Of a stretch of DNA of 64,000 bases, positions 26,449 through 35,040 are shown one piece after another. The first letter of the stretch is position 1. Each line of letters opens with the position of its first letter. The notes below the pieces were generated by a model. The model was not told the origin of the DNA. It made no database searches and saw only the letters and a program-made list of their open reading frames with translations. The stretch is from positions 62,001 to 126,000 of the forward strand of contig NZ_JASKMS010000022.1 of NCBI RefSeq assembly GCF_030124145.1, in the 5' to 3' direction. This DNA comes from Streptomyces sp. 378 (lineage in GTDB: Bacteria > Actinomycetota > Actinomycetes > Streptomycetales > Streptomycetaceae). A program made the translations under genes and the position numbers.

Positions 26449-28791
26449 ATGCACCAGCCGACTCCGCCCTCCGCCGACCGCCGCCCCCAGGGCGGGTCTG
26501 CGCCGCCCCAAGGATCAGGCCTCGGCCCGCCCGGCACCGGAGCCCCACCGACGGGCGGGGCCGCCCCTCCGCGACCAGCGGCACGGGGTGACGGTTCCGG
26601 GTCCGGATTCCCCGCCAGCACCCAGAACCCGCTCACACCCCCCGGCCCCGACTCGAGCCGGGCGTCGCCATCGGGCCCGGGACGATCATCTCCCCGATGG
26701 GCGGGCCAGAGTCGTCGCCCCGGTGCGGGTCCCGGGTACGGCCCGACCTCAGCACCCTTCGCTCAGGGGCGGGCTCCGTCCCCGACGGGGCATACGACTG
26801 CGCCCCCTCCCCGTGGCGCGACGGTCCCCGGGCTGCGCTGGTCCGCCGACCTGCCACCCGCCCACACCGTGATGATCGGTGTCGCCCTCCCCGGCCTCGC
26901 CATCTCCACCGAGGAAGGCCAGATGACCGGCCGTGGACTGGAGGGGTTCTACCGTGGCGGCCGGCGCGTGCTCTCGCGGTGCGAGATCCGCGTGGCCGGA
27001 CGAGAGCCGCTCGCGGTGCAGGCCCGGATGGCCTCCGCCGACCGCGCCAGGTTCGTGGGCACGCTGCGTACGTCCTCGCAGGCCGGCCCGGATCCGGACG
27101 TGATCGTGGAACGCAACCGCTTCGCGGACGGCACGGAGCGGATCACCCTGCACAGCGCGGTTCCGCGCCCGCTCCGGCTGCCGGTGGAGATCGTCCTGGG
27201 CACTGACCTGGCCGACCTCGGGGCGATCGCCTCCGGCAACGCCGGGCCCGAGCTGCCGGCCAGTGTCCACGGCTCCGGACTGCGCTGGTCCTGCGCGGCC
27301 GGCAACGCGTCCGTCACGGCAGAACCGTCTCCCCTGGACGCCCTGGCCTCGGCCGGGCTGCTGCGATGGGAGCTGGACCTGCCGCCCGGCGGCAGCAGAA
27401 CCGTGGAACTGAGAGTGCGGCCGGACGGCGCGGGGCCTCTGAGAGCCGTGGGCCGGGCGGCGACCAGCCCCCTCGCCGCGGCCTGCGCGGAGGGCGACGA
27501 CCCCAGAGTCCCGGCCCTCCTGCGAACGAGCATCGAGGACCTCCAGGCCCTTCTCCTGCGTGACTCCGCGCATCCTGCCGACACCCACCTCGCGGCCGGG
27601 GCACCCTGGCGCTGCGGTCTCGCCCCTGCCGACGCACTCGTCGCCGCCCGCATGGTGCTGCCGCTGGGCACCGGCCTCGCCGCTGGAACGCTGCGGATCC
27701 TCGCCCGGACCCAACTCGCCGGCCCAGGGGCACAGGCCGGAATGATCCCCGGTCCCAGAAGGGACGCCGGGCCGCACCTTCCGCCGCAGTGCACCGGTAC
27801 GGAGGCCACCCTGCTCTTCCCCGCCCTGCTCGCCGAGGCCCGCCGTTGGGGCCTGCCCGAGCAGGAGACGGAAGCGCTGCTGCCCGCCGCCGAGCACTGT
27901 CTGGCCTGGCTGCGGAACGCCGTGGGCGACGGCACATACCTGCGCGACCCCAGCCCGGGCGGACTCGTCCGCTGCGAGACACAGGCTCACGCCCACCGCG
28001 CCGCCCTGCTCGGCGCCGACCTGCTGGACGCTTGCGGCCGGACAGGAGGAGCGGCACTCCGACAGTGGGCGCAGGCCCTACGGACCGCGTTCCGCGAGGA
28101 CTTCTGGGTCGAGGACCGGGGAGGCGGCCGACCCGCGGCAGCCCGAGCCCAGGACGGCAGCCCGGTGCCTCACCTGGGCGCGGCCGCCGTGCACCTCCTC
28201 GACACGGGCCTGCTGGGCGGGGGTGAATCAGCTCCGGGTTTGCTCGACAAGGTCCGCACCGAGAACCTCGCCCGGCTGCTCGGCAGCCCGGTCATGGACT
28301 CGGGGTGGGGCCTGCGCGGACTGGGCGCGAAGGAGCCGGGCTTCAATCCGTTCGGCCACCGGGCGGGAGCCGTCCGGATCCAGGAGACAGCGCTCGCCGT
28401 GGCGGGACTGGCCGCCGCCGGCTACGAGAAGGAGGCCGGCTCGCTGCTGCGCGGCGTACTCGCGGCCGCCGAGAGCTTCACCCACCGGCTGCCCGAGATG
28501 TACGCGGGGGAGCAGCGCCCTGAGGGGAGCGCTCCACTGCCACATCCGGCGGCCTGCCGCCCCGCGGCGACAGCGGCGGCGGGTGGAGTCCTGCTGCTGA
28601 CCACCCTCGTCGGCATCCGCCCCGACGCCCCGGCAGGGACGGTCACGCTGCGCCCCGTGCGCGGAGCACCCCTCGGCGAGGTCGGTTTCACCGGACTGCG
28701 CGTGGCGGGCGCCCCGTTCTCCGTGCGGGTCAGCCGCCTGGGGCTCGCCATGGTCGAGGAGGCGGCCGACGGACTGCAACTGGGTGTATGA
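26449..28791 (+). CDS. Glycogen-debranching-type glycoside hydrolase (amylo-alpha-1,6-glucosidase family)
   Basis: From the ATG at 26449, preceded by AGAGGGAG, the product is 780 residues. The first 125 residues are Pro/Ser/Gly-rich. Then comes the GDE_N_bis-type beta domain (VMIGVALPGLAISTEEGQMTGRGLEGFYRGGRRVLSR ... IVERNRFADGTERITL). The C-terminal half is an (alpha/alpha)-barrel with MVLPLGTGLAAGTLRILARTQ and FNPFGHRAGAVRIQETALAVAGLAAAGYEKEA, closing with PEMYAGEQRPEG. Known relatives debranch glycogen or related glucans. The frame is open back to 26245, where an ATGA overlap with the preceding ORF would allow a longer, Arg/His-rich N-terminus. Confidence 0.78.
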   Translation: MHQPTPPSADRRPQGGSAPPQGSGLGPPGTGAPPTGGAAPPRPAARGDGSGSGFPASTQNPLTPPGPDSSRASPSGPGRSSPRWAGQSRRPGAGPGYGPTSAPFAQGRAPSPTGHTTAPPPRGATVPGLRWSADLPPAHTVMIGVALPGLAISTEEGQMTGRGLEGFYRGGRRVLSRCEIRVAGREPLAVQARMASADRARFVGTLRTSSQAGPDPDVIVERNRFADGTERITLHSAVPRPLRLPVEIVLGTDLADLGAIASGNAGPELPASVHGSGLRWSCAAGNASVTAEPSPLDALASAGLLRWELDLPPGGSRTVELRVRPDGAGPLRAVGRAATSPLAAACAEGDDPRVPALLRTSIEDLQALLLRDSAHPADTHLAAGAPWRCGLAPADALVAARMVLPLGTGLAAGTLRILARTQLAGPGAQAGMIPGPRRDAGPHLPPQCTGTEATLLFPALLAEARRWGLPEQETEALLPAAEHCLAWLRNAVGDGTYLRDPSPGGLVRCETQAHAHRAALLGADLLDACGRTGGAALRQWAQALRTAFREDFWVEDRGGGRPAAARAQDGSPVPHLGAAAVHLLDTGLLGGGESAPGLLDKVRTENLARLLGSPVMDSGWGLRGLGAKEPGFNPFGHRAGAVRIQETALAVAGLAAAGYEKEAGSLLRGVLAAAESFTHRLPEMYAGEQRPEGSAPLPHPAACRPAATAAAGGVLLLTTLVGIRPDAPAGTVTLRPVRGAPLGEVGFTGLRVAGAPFSVRVSRLGLAMVEEAADGLQLGV

Positions 28792-28892
28792 CCTTCGACG
28801 ACGTGCCGCTTCAGGACCAAGGGAAGGACAGCGGAGCTCATAGCCGACCGAAGTGGATCAGTAAGCGATGTGAGCGGTGAAGGGAGTGTTTA

Positions 28893-28907
28893 TCGTCAGG
28901 CAGACGA
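28893..28907 (+). promoter_or_regulatory. Inverted repeat between -35 and -10 of the NUDIX regulator gene
   Basis: TCGTC-AGGCA-GACGA is a 5-bp-arm inverted repeat directly upstream of TATGAT (28909-28914), which lies 6 nt before the ATG at 28921. It would be an ideal autoregulatory operator for the NrtR-like product. Leaderless transcription is suggested. Confidence 0.5.
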
Positions 28908-28920
28908 CTATGATCGCCGC

Positions 28921-29679
28921 ATGCCCTACGACCCGTCAGCGTTTCCGCCCTTCGCCGTCACCGTGGACCTGGTCGTGCTGACCGTGCGCCGCCACGCCCT
29001 GTGCGCGCTGGCGGTACGCAGGGGCGAACCGCCGTTCCAGGGACGCTGGGCGCTGCCCGGCGGCTTCGTACGGGCCGACGAGGACCTGGCTCAGGCCGCG
29101 GCACGCGAGCTGGCCGAGGAGACCGGACTGCGCGTCCACGACCCGTCCGCCCCGGCCCAGGACAACGGCGCACACCTGGAGCAGCTGGCCACCTACGGCG
29201 ACCCCGAGCGGGACCCCAGGATGCGGGTCGTCAGCGTCGCCCATCTCGCCCTCGCCCCCGACCTGCCGGCACCCAGGGCCGGCGGAGACGCCAGCAACGC
29301 GCGCTGGGCTCCGGTCGAGGAGCTGCTGCGGCAGGGCGGTTACGGGCGTGACGCCGAGCCGGTCGCGCCGCTCGCCTTCGACCACGCGCAGATCCTCGCG
29401 GACGGGGTGGAGCGCGCCCGCTCCAAGATCGAGTACTCGTCGCTGGCCACCGCCTTCTGCCCGCCCGAGTTCACCGTTGGGGAACTGCGCCGGGTCTATG
29501 AGGCGGTGTGGGGCGTCGCACTGGACCCGCGCAACTTCCACCGCAAGGTGACGGGTACACCCGGCTTCCTCGTTCCCACGGGCGGGACGACCACGCGCCA
29601 GGGCGGACGCCCGGCCCAGCTCTTCCGCGCGGGAGGCGCGACGCTGCTCAACCCTCCGATGCTGCGCCCCGAGGTCTGA
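28921..29679 (+). CDS. NrtR-like NUDIX transcriptional regulator
   Basis: A 252-residue protein with a NUDIX hydrolase domain at residues about 10-150 and a winged-helix domain at the C-terminus. The NUDIX box is GGFVRADEDLAQAAARELAEETGL, with the Glu residues kept. The C-terminal part (LATAFCPPEFTVGELRRVYEAVWGVALDPRNFHRKVTGTPGFLVPTG) matches the NrtR winged helix. NrtR proteins sense ADP-ribose or related NAD metabolites and control NAD or sugar genes. I chose ATG 28921, since the longer frame from 28870 has no ribosome site and a good TATGAT box would lie inside it. Confidence 0.85.
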   Translation: MPYDPSAFPPFAVTVDLVVLTVRRHALCALAVRRGEPPFQGRWALPGGFVRADEDLAQAAARELAEETGLRVHDPSAPAQDNGAHLEQLATYGDPERDPRMRVVSVAHLALAPDLPAPRAGGDASNARWAPVEELLRQGGYGRDAEPVAPLAFDHAQILADGVERARSKIEYSSLATAFCPPEFTVGELRRVYEAVWGVALDPRNFHRKVTGTPGFLVPTGGTTTRQGGRPAQLFRAGGATLLNPPMLRPEV

Positions 29680-29791
29680 GCGGCAGCCCGGGCGCATGCC
29701 CTCGCCGGGCCCGGAACCCGACCAGGTCACAGCCCGGCAAGAGGTGACCGTCCCGCCCCGGGGAGGCCTCGGGATGCCCGGAAAATCGGAC

Positions 29792-29806
29792 ATAGCGCGC
29801 TATCTT
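29792..29806 (+). promoter_or_regulatory. -10 box with 12-bp palindrome before the ABC gene
   Basis: ATAGCGCGCTAT (29792-29803) is a perfect palindrome overlapping TATCTT (29801-29806). The latter lies 7 nt before GTG 29814, which again fits a leaderless message. Confidence 0.4.
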
Positions 29807-29813
29807 GCTGTGG

Positions 29814-31883
29814 GTGATCCAGGCCTTCGGACTGACCAGTAATCCCCGCAAAGAGCTACCGCCCGCAGCCGACGACGTCTCCTTCGAGGCGCGGGCGGGT
29901 CGCATCACCGCGCTGCTCGGAGCACCGGGCGCCGGTAAGACGACGGTTCTCAGACTCATGCTCGAGCTCCAACAGGGTCGCGGCATCACCCACTTCCGGG
30001 GCCGCCCGCTGCACCGCATCGCCCATCCCTCGCGCGAGGTCGGTGTGCTGCTGGGTAATGTGCCCGGACATCCCGCCCGCACGGTCCGCGGTCATCTGCG
30101 CATGCTGTGCGCCGCCGCGGGGGTTCCGGCCCGGCGTGCCGACGAAGTCCTCGAGGCGGTCGGGCTCGTGAGCCTGCGCGACGAGCGCCTCGGCGCCCTC
30201 TCCCGGGGCATGGACCGCCGCCTCGGACTGGCCTGCGTCCTCCTGGCCGACCCGCACACCCTCGTTCTCGACGACCCGGCCGACGGGCTCTGCGCGCGCG
30301 AGAGCGCGTGGCTGCACGGCATGTTGCGCGCCCACGCCGCTCAGGGTGGCACGGTCCTGTTCACCACGGCCGCCCCCAAGGGGGCCGCGCGGACCGCCGA
30401 CCGCGTCGTCACCCTGGAACAGGGCAGGCTCGTGGCCGACCAGGAGGTCGCGGAGTTCTCGCGCACCCGCCTGCGCCCCCGGGTCGCCGTACGCAGCCCG
30501 CACGCGGCCCGTCTGGCTGCTCTCCTGGCCAAACAGGCGCGCACCTCGCAGCGCTCCCTCGAAGTCGTCCACGAGGGCGGCAATCGCCTGTCCGTGTACG
30601 GCGGTACCTGCGCGGACATCGGCGAGATCGCCTTCCGCCACGGCATCGTGGTCCACCAACTCGCCGATGAGATCGGGGACATGGGTCCCGGCGCGGGCCT
30701 CGATCGGGCGAGCGGGCCGGGTGACCGAACTCTTGCCGAGCCGGAGCACGCAACTGACACGCGACGGACGGCCTTCGCGCTCCGGCCCGGAGAAGAGGCG
30801 CTGTCTCTCGACCCGTCGAGGTCGGCCGTCACGGACCCTGCGGCAGCGGGCGCGACCGAACCGCACCCCACGCTTGAACCGCGGTCCCTCTCAGACCTAC
30901 CGGAGCCGGTCATGGACGGGACGCCGCCCTCCTCGGGGCAGCCGCCGGCCGCCGCCGAGCTCTTGGACGCCTCCCAGGGCAACCGCATGACCAAGGTTCC
31001 CCCGGCGGATACGGCACCCTCCCCGCCGCGGGCACCTCACGTCACCGGCGCCCGCACGCCTCGCACACTCGACGCACTGCCCCCGCTGCCACCCCCCATC
31101 TCCGTCCGCCCCGCCCCCAGCCCTCTTCGCCCCCTCCGGTACGAGATCCGCCGTGCCGCCGGGATCGGCACCGGGTTCCTGACCGGGGCCGTCGTGCTCG
31201 TCGTGTCCGCGGTGACCGCCGTGGTGCTCGCGCGCATCGGGCACACCCCGCAGCCGCGCCTCCTGGCCGCGTGGCCGCGCGAGCTGCCCCTGCCGCCCGC
31301 GGCGCTGGGCGCGGGACTGCTCGGCGCGCTGGCCTTCGGTGACGAGTTCCGCCACCCCGCCCTGGCCGCGGATCGCGGCACAGTGCCCCGCCGACTGGGG
31401 CTGCTGGCCGCCAAACTGCTCGTCTCCTCGGCCACCGCGCTGGTGCTGGCCGCCCTCACCGTCGGCTGCGACGCCGAAGTGCTCTATCTCGTCTACGGAC
31501 GGGAGCTCGCCCAGGTTCCCGCGGACTGGTTGCCGCTGAGTGCGAGTTGGATCGGGCTCGTGGTCGGCTGCGCCTGGGCCGGCGTACTGGCCGCGGGTGT
31601 CTTCCGGTCCACCACCGCCGGGCTCGCCGCCGTGGCGGCCGTTCCCCTCCTCGTCGTGCCCGTCGTGCACAGGCTCGTGGAGGGACCGTCCGTGCGAACC
31701 GCGGCCGGACTCCCCATGCGGCTGCGCGAGGTCTTCCTACCGCGATGGCCCTTCGGTGGAGAGCGCTACCTGGAGGCCGCTCTGGCGGTGATCTCCCAAC
31801 CGGTCGGCGGTGCGCTGACGTTGTCGCTGACCGCGCTGCTCTGCGCGTATCTCCTCACCACGTTGCGTGGCAGGTTCCGGTGA
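29814..31883 (+). CDS. ABC transporter with fused ATPase and permease-like domains
   Basis: The 689-residue protein begins VIQAFGLTSNPRKELPPAADDVSF. Residues 1-220 are an ABC ATPase: Walker A GAPGAGKTT, a degenerate signature LGALSRGMDRRLGLA instead of LSGGQ, and Walker B HTLVLDDPADGL. A disordered Pro-rich linker of about 180 residues follows. From about residue 445 there are six hydrophobic segments (GTGFLTGAVVLVVSAVTAVVLA, GAGLLGALAFGDEF and on), like ABC-2 permeases. Export of an unknown substrate is likely. I chose GTG 29814; TTG 29805 is also in frame. It lies just upstream of whiH. Confidence 0.75.
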   Translation: MIQAFGLTSNPRKELPPAADDVSFEARAGRITALLGAPGAGKTTVLRLMLELQQGRGITHFRGRPLHRIAHPSREVGVLLGNVPGHPARTVRGHLRMLCAAAGVPARRADEVLEAVGLVSLRDERLGALSRGMDRRLGLACVLLADPHTLVLDDPADGLCARESAWLHGMLRAHAAQGGTVLFTTAAPKGAARTADRVVTLEQGRLVADQEVAEFSRTRLRPRVAVRSPHAARLAALLAKQARTSQRSLEVVHEGGNRLSVYGGTCADIGEIAFRHGIVVHQLADEIGDMGPGAGLDRASGPGDRTLAEPEHATDTRRTAFALRPGEEALSLDPSRSAVTDPAAAGATEPHPTLEPRSLSDLPEPVMDGTPPSSGQPPAAAELLDASQGNRMTKVPPADTAPSPPRAPHVTGARTPRTLDALPPLPPPISVRPAPSPLRPLRYEIRRAAGIGTGFLTGAVVLVVSAVTAVVLARIGHTPQPRLLAAWPRELPLPPAALGAGLLGALAFGDEFRHPALAADRGTVPRRLGLLAAKLLVSSATALVLAALTVGCDAEVLYLVYGRELAQVPADWLPLSASWIGLVVGCAWAGVLAAGVFRSTTAGLAAVAAVPLLVVPVVHRLVEGPSVRTAAGLPMRLREVFLPRWPFGGERYLEAALAVISQPVGGALTLSLTALLCAYLLTTLRGRFR

Positions 31884-31944
31884 CGACTGTCCGTAACCCT
31901 TAGTCCGGCCATGCGCACAACTCCCCGCAGACCGCCCATTTCTT

Positions 31945-31952
31945 TCCGATAA
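31945..31952 (+). promoter_or_regulatory. Possible sigma-WhiG -10 element of whiH
   Basis: TCCGATAA matches 7 of 8 positions of the sigma-WhiG -10 consensus GCCGATAA. It lies 93 bp upstream of the whiH GTG. A TAAA-type -35 at the expected 15-16 bp is not convincing. In S. coelicolor, whiH is known to depend on WhiG. Confidence 0.35.
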
Positions 31953-31968
31953 GGCGTCAATTGCGACG

Positions 31969-31984
31969 GGGTGAGCGATCACCC
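31969..31984. promoter_or_regulatory. GGGTGA-N4-TCACCC inverted repeat upstream of whiH
   Basis: A perfect 6-bp-arm inverted repeat sits just downstream of the predicted -10. Half sites resemble BldD boxes (AGTGA/TCACC). It could also serve WhiH autoregulation. Confidence 0.45.
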
Positions 31985-32044
31985 TTTCGTGTGCTTTTCA
32001 CCAAAGACCTCAAGGGAGTTGGAGACGACGCCGACAAAGGATGC

Positions 32045-32932
32045 GTGAGTACCCTTGCGCACACCATGATGACCGCCGCCCGCTCCGCTGACTCCGGCCT
32101 CTCGAGCCCGGGCGAACTCGACCGCTACCCGTACGCCGAGGCGCCCGCCGTCGACCGCGTCGGGATCCCTGCCTGGGAGGGTGCGGACCCCGAGCTGGGC
32201 CGTGTGGGCCGACGTGCCGCGGGCAGCCGCGGGCGCGGGCTGCACGGCCAACTCGTCCAGCAGCTGGGTCAGATGATCGTCTCCGGCGACCTGGGCGCCG
32301 ACCGCCCGCTGGTGCCCGAGGAGATCGGCCAGCGTTTCGAGGTCTCCCGCACCGTCGTCCGCGAGTCGCTCCGCGTCCTGGAGGCCAAGGGGTTGGTGAG
32401 CGCCCGCCCGAACGTCGGCACGCGTGTGCGCCCCGTCAGTGACTGGAACCTCCTCGACCCGGACATCATCGAGTGGCGGGCCTTCGGGCCACAGCGCGAC
32501 GACCAGCGCCGCGAGCTGAGCGAGCTGCGGTGGACGATCGAGCCGCTCGCCGCCCGCCTCGCCGCCGGGCACGGGCGCGAGGATGTCCAGCAGCGTCTGG
32601 CGGACATGGTGGAGATCATGGGACACACCATGGCCCAGGGTGATGCGCTCACCTTCTCCCGCGCCGATTCCGAGTTCCACTCGCTCCTCATCCAGGTCGC
32701 GGGCAACCGCATGCTGGAGCATCTCTCCGGGATCGTGTCCGCGGCCCTTCAGGTCTCGGGCAACCCGGTCACGGGCTGTGACCGGCCGAACGAGGCCTCG
32801 CTGGCGCATCACGGCCGCATCTGTGACGCCCTCGCCACCGGCGACGGAGGGGCGGCCGAAGCGGCCATGCGTCAACTTCTCATGGTCCATCCCGAGGTGG
32901 AACGGGTCGTGCCCGCGCCGCGCGAGCACTGA
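32045..32932 (+). CDS. whiH: WhiH, sporulation GntR-family regulator
   Basis: WhiH is needed for septation of aerial hyphae. The product is 295 residues from GTG 32045 (AAAGGA 8 nt upstream), beginning VSTLAHTMMTAARSADSGLSSPGELDRYPYAEAP, which I recognise as the WhiH N-terminus. The FadR-type winged helix lies at about residues 62-130 (LHGQLVQQLGQMIVSGDLGADRPLVPEEIGQRFEVSRTVVRESLRVLEAKGLV). The FCD effector domain follows, with metal-binding residues in FSRADSEFHSLLIQVAGN and HHGRICDAL. Its place next to hrdB matches Streptomyces gene order. Confidence 0.93.
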   Translation: MSTLAHTMMTAARSADSGLSSPGELDRYPYAEAPAVDRVGIPAWEGADPELGRVGRRAAGSRGRGLHGQLVQQLGQMIVSGDLGADRPLVPEEIGQRFEVSRTVVRESLRVLEAKGLVSARPNVGTRVRPVSDWNLLDPDIIEWRAFGPQRDDQRRELSELRWTIEPLAARLAAGHGREDVQQRLADMVEIMGHTMAQGDALTFSRADSEFHSLLIQVAGNRMLEHLSGIVSAALQVSGNPVTGCDRPNEASLAHHGRICDALATGDGGAAEAAMRQLLMVHPEVERVVPAPREH

Positions 32933-33006
32933 GACCCGTTCCGCGGGCGGCGCGGCCGGGTGTGCCACCCCCCTCCTGTGGCAGTGCCTGATCGGTGATC
33001 CGCCTC

Positions 33007-33051
33007 CCGTCGGACCCCGTGGGATCCTCGTGATCCTGCGGGGTCCGACGG
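33007..33051 (+). terminator. Strong hairpin between whiH and hrdB
   Basis: CCGTCGGACCCCG pairs perfectly with CGGGGTCCGACGG across a 19-nt loop that itself contains GGATC/GATCC. No U-tract follows immediately, but a CTTTTTTG run lies at about 33123-33130. It probably insulates hrdB from whiH. Confidence 0.75.
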
Positions 33052-33169
33052 CGCGAGGGGCTCAGGGCCCGGCGAGACGGCCGGATCGCTACCACATGTG
33101 ACCCCATCTGTCCGCGTCTGACCTTTTTTGTTCGCTTACGGGGTGTGACTCGGGCCACGCGGATTGGGC

Positions 33170-33196
33170 GTAACGCTCGCGGGAAGAACGCGATGA
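33170..33196 (+). promoter_or_regulatory. hrdB p1, ECF-type promoter (ShbA-like)
   Basis: GTAAC (33170-33174) and CGATGA (33191-33196) are separated by 16 bp. This is the pattern described for the ShbA-dependent hrdB promoter in Streptomyces. The transcription start would fall near 33203, leaving a leader of about 155 nt. Confidence 0.65.
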
Positions 33197-33219
33197 CCTA
33201 AGAGGTGACAGCCGCGGAG

Positions 33220-33245
33220 GGAATACGGACGCCGTTCACGGCGCT
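33220..33245 (+). promoter_or_regulatory. hrdB p2, possible sigma-R promoter
   Basis: GGAAT at 33220-33224 followed after 18 bp by GCTG approximates the sigma-R consensus GGAAT-N18-GTT, with one mismatch in the -10. hrdB is a known sigma-R target in S. coelicolor (thiol-stress control). Confidence 0.4.
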
Positions 33246-33359
33246 GTGCATCTTCCCGGCCCCCGCCCGCGCCGTCGGCCCATCCCCAAGCCGGCGGTCG
33301 GCTCCGGTCCTCTGTGGACGGGGCCGGAAGCCGTTTTCCAACGTTCCGAGAGGTTGTTC

Positions 33360-34901
33360 GTGTCGGCCAGCACATCCCGTACGCTCCCGCCGGAGATCGC
33401 CGAGTCCGTCTCTGTCATGGCGCTCATTGAGCGGGGAAAGGCTGAGGGGCAGATCGCCGGCGATGACGTGCGTCGGGCCTTCGAAGCTGACCAGATTCCG
33501 GCCACTCAGTGGAAGAACGTACTGCGCAGCCTCAACCAGATCCTCGAGGAAGAGGGTGTGACGCTGATGGTCAGTGCCGCAGAGCCCAAGCGCACCCGAA
33601 AGAGCGTCGCAGCGAAGAGTCCCGCCAAGCGCACCGCCACCAAGACGGTCGCGGCCAAGGCGGTGACCACCCGGAAGGCCACCGCCACTGCCACGCCGGC
33701 GGCACCCGCCTCCGAGCCCGCCGTCGAGGAGGAGGAGCCCGCCAAGAAGGCGGCTGCCAAGAAGACGACCGCCAAGAAGGCGACCGCGAAGAAGACCGTC
33801 GCCAAGAAGACGGCGGCCAAGAAGACCAGCGCCAAGAAGGACGACGCCGAGATCGTCGAGGAGGAGGTGCTCGAGGAGGCGGCCCCCGGCAAGGCCGGTG
33901 AGGAGCCCGAGGCCCCCGCCGAGAACGCCGGCTTCGTGCTCTCCGACGAGGACGAGGACGACGCGCCCGCCCAGCAGGTCGCCGCCGCCGGTGCCACCGC
34001 CGACCCGGTCAAGGACTACCTCAAGCAGATCGGCAAGGTCCCCCTGCTCAACGCGGAGCAGGAGGTCGAGCTCGCCAAGCGCATCGAGGCGGGTCTGTTC
34101 GCCGAGGACAAGCTGTCCAACGCCGACAAGCTGGCTCCGAAGCTCAAGCGCGAGCTGGAGATCATCGCCGAGGACGGCCGCCGCGCCAAGAACCACCTGC
34201 TGGAGGCCAACCTCCGTCTGGTGGTCTCCCTGGCCAAGCGCTACACCGGCCGCGGCATGCTCTTCCTGGACCTCATTCAGGAGGGCAACCTCGGTCTGAT
34301 CCGCGCGGTCGAGAAGTTCGACTACACCAAGGGCTACAAGTTCTCCACGTACGCCACCTGGTGGATCCGTCAGGCGATCACCCGTGCCATGGCCGACCAG
34401 GCCCGCACCATCCGTATCCCGGTGCACATGGTCGAGGTCATCAACAAGCTCGCGCGCGTGCAGCGCCAGATGCTCCAGGACCTGGGCCGCGAGCCCACCC
34501 CGGAGGAGCTGGCCAAGGAACTCGACATGACCCCGGAGAAGGTCATCGAGGTCCAGAAGTACGGCCGCGAGCCCATCTCGCTGCACACCCCGCTCGGCGA
34601 GGACGGCGACAGCGAGTTCGGTGACCTCATCGAGGACTCCGAGGCGGTCGTCCCGGCCGACGCGGTCAGCTTCACACTCCTGCAGGAGCAGCTGCACTCC
34701 GTCCTGGACACCCTCTCCGAGCGCGAGGCGGGCGTCGTCTCGATGCGCTTCGGTCTCACCGACGGTCAGCCGAAGACCCTCGACGAGATCGGCAAGGTCT
34801 ACGGCGTCACGCGTGAGCGGATCCGCCAGATCGAGTCCAAGACCATGTCGAAGCTGCGCCACCCGTCCCGTTCGCAGGTGCTGCGCGACTACCTCGACTG
34901 A
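33360..34901 (+). CDS. hrdB: HrdB, principal sigma factor (sigma-70)
   Basis: The essential vegetative sigma factor directs RNA polymerase to -35/-10 promoters. The 513-residue product starts at GTG 33360, preceded by GAGAGG. Residues 1-70 correspond to region 1.1 (LPPEIAESVSVMALIERGKAEGQ). An Ala/Lys-rich repeat tract follows (about residues 75-160, AKKTTAKKATAKKTVAKK), then acidic sequence. The catalytic regions are near-identical to known HrdB: 1.2 DPVKDYLKQIGKVPLL, 2.4 TYATWWIRQAITRAMADQ, 3 TPEELAKELDM, and 4.2 VTRERIRQIESKTMSKLRHPSR. Confidence 0.98.
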   Translation: MSASTSRTLPPEIAESVSVMALIERGKAEGQIAGDDVRRAFEADQIPATQWKNVLRSLNQILEEEGVTLMVSAAEPKRTRKSVAAKSPAKRTATKTVAAKAVTTRKATATATPAAPASEPAVEEEEPAKKAAAKKTTAKKATAKKTVAKKTAAKKTSAKKDDAEIVEEEVLEEAAPGKAGEEPEAPAENAGFVLSDEDEDDAPAQQVAAAGATADPVKDYLKQIGKVPLLNAEQEVELAKRIEAGLFAEDKLSNADKLAPKLKRELEIIAEDGRRAKNHLLEANLRLVVSLAKRYTGRGMLFLDLIQEGNLGLIRAVEKFDYTKGYKFSTYATWWIRQAITRAMADQARTIRIPVHMVEVINKLARVQRQMLQDLGREPTPEELAKELDMTPEKVIEVQKYGREPISLHTPLGEDGDSEFGDLIEDSEAVVPADAVSFTLLQEQLHSVLDTLSEREAGVVSMRFGLTDGQPKTLDEIGKVYGVTRERIRQIESKTMSKLRHPSRSQVLRDYLD

Positions 34902-34920
34902 GCGCGGTCCCACGACACGC

Positions 34921-34954
34921 AAGGCCCGGTTCCCCCCGAGGGGGGCCGGGCCTT
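34921..34954 (+). terminator. hrdB terminator
   Basis: AAGGCCCGG and CCCCCC pair with GGGGGG and CCGGGCCTT (two-base bulge), 19 bp after the hrdB stop. The stem is very stable; the tail is TCGTGG. Confidence 0.9.
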
Positions 34955-35040
34955 CGTGGTGCCGTCCAGCAGCGGGTGCGGGGTCCTGCGGGGTGGATCA
35001 CTCTGGGTGTCCCACGAACATCACGGAGTGAGGAGTGCGT

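Noticed and set aside
32045..32932. whiH annotated from the upstream ATG (about 323 codons)
   Set aside because: The GTG at 32045 has an AAAGGA ribosome site and gives the WhiH N-terminus and length; the upstream part overlaps the promoter region.
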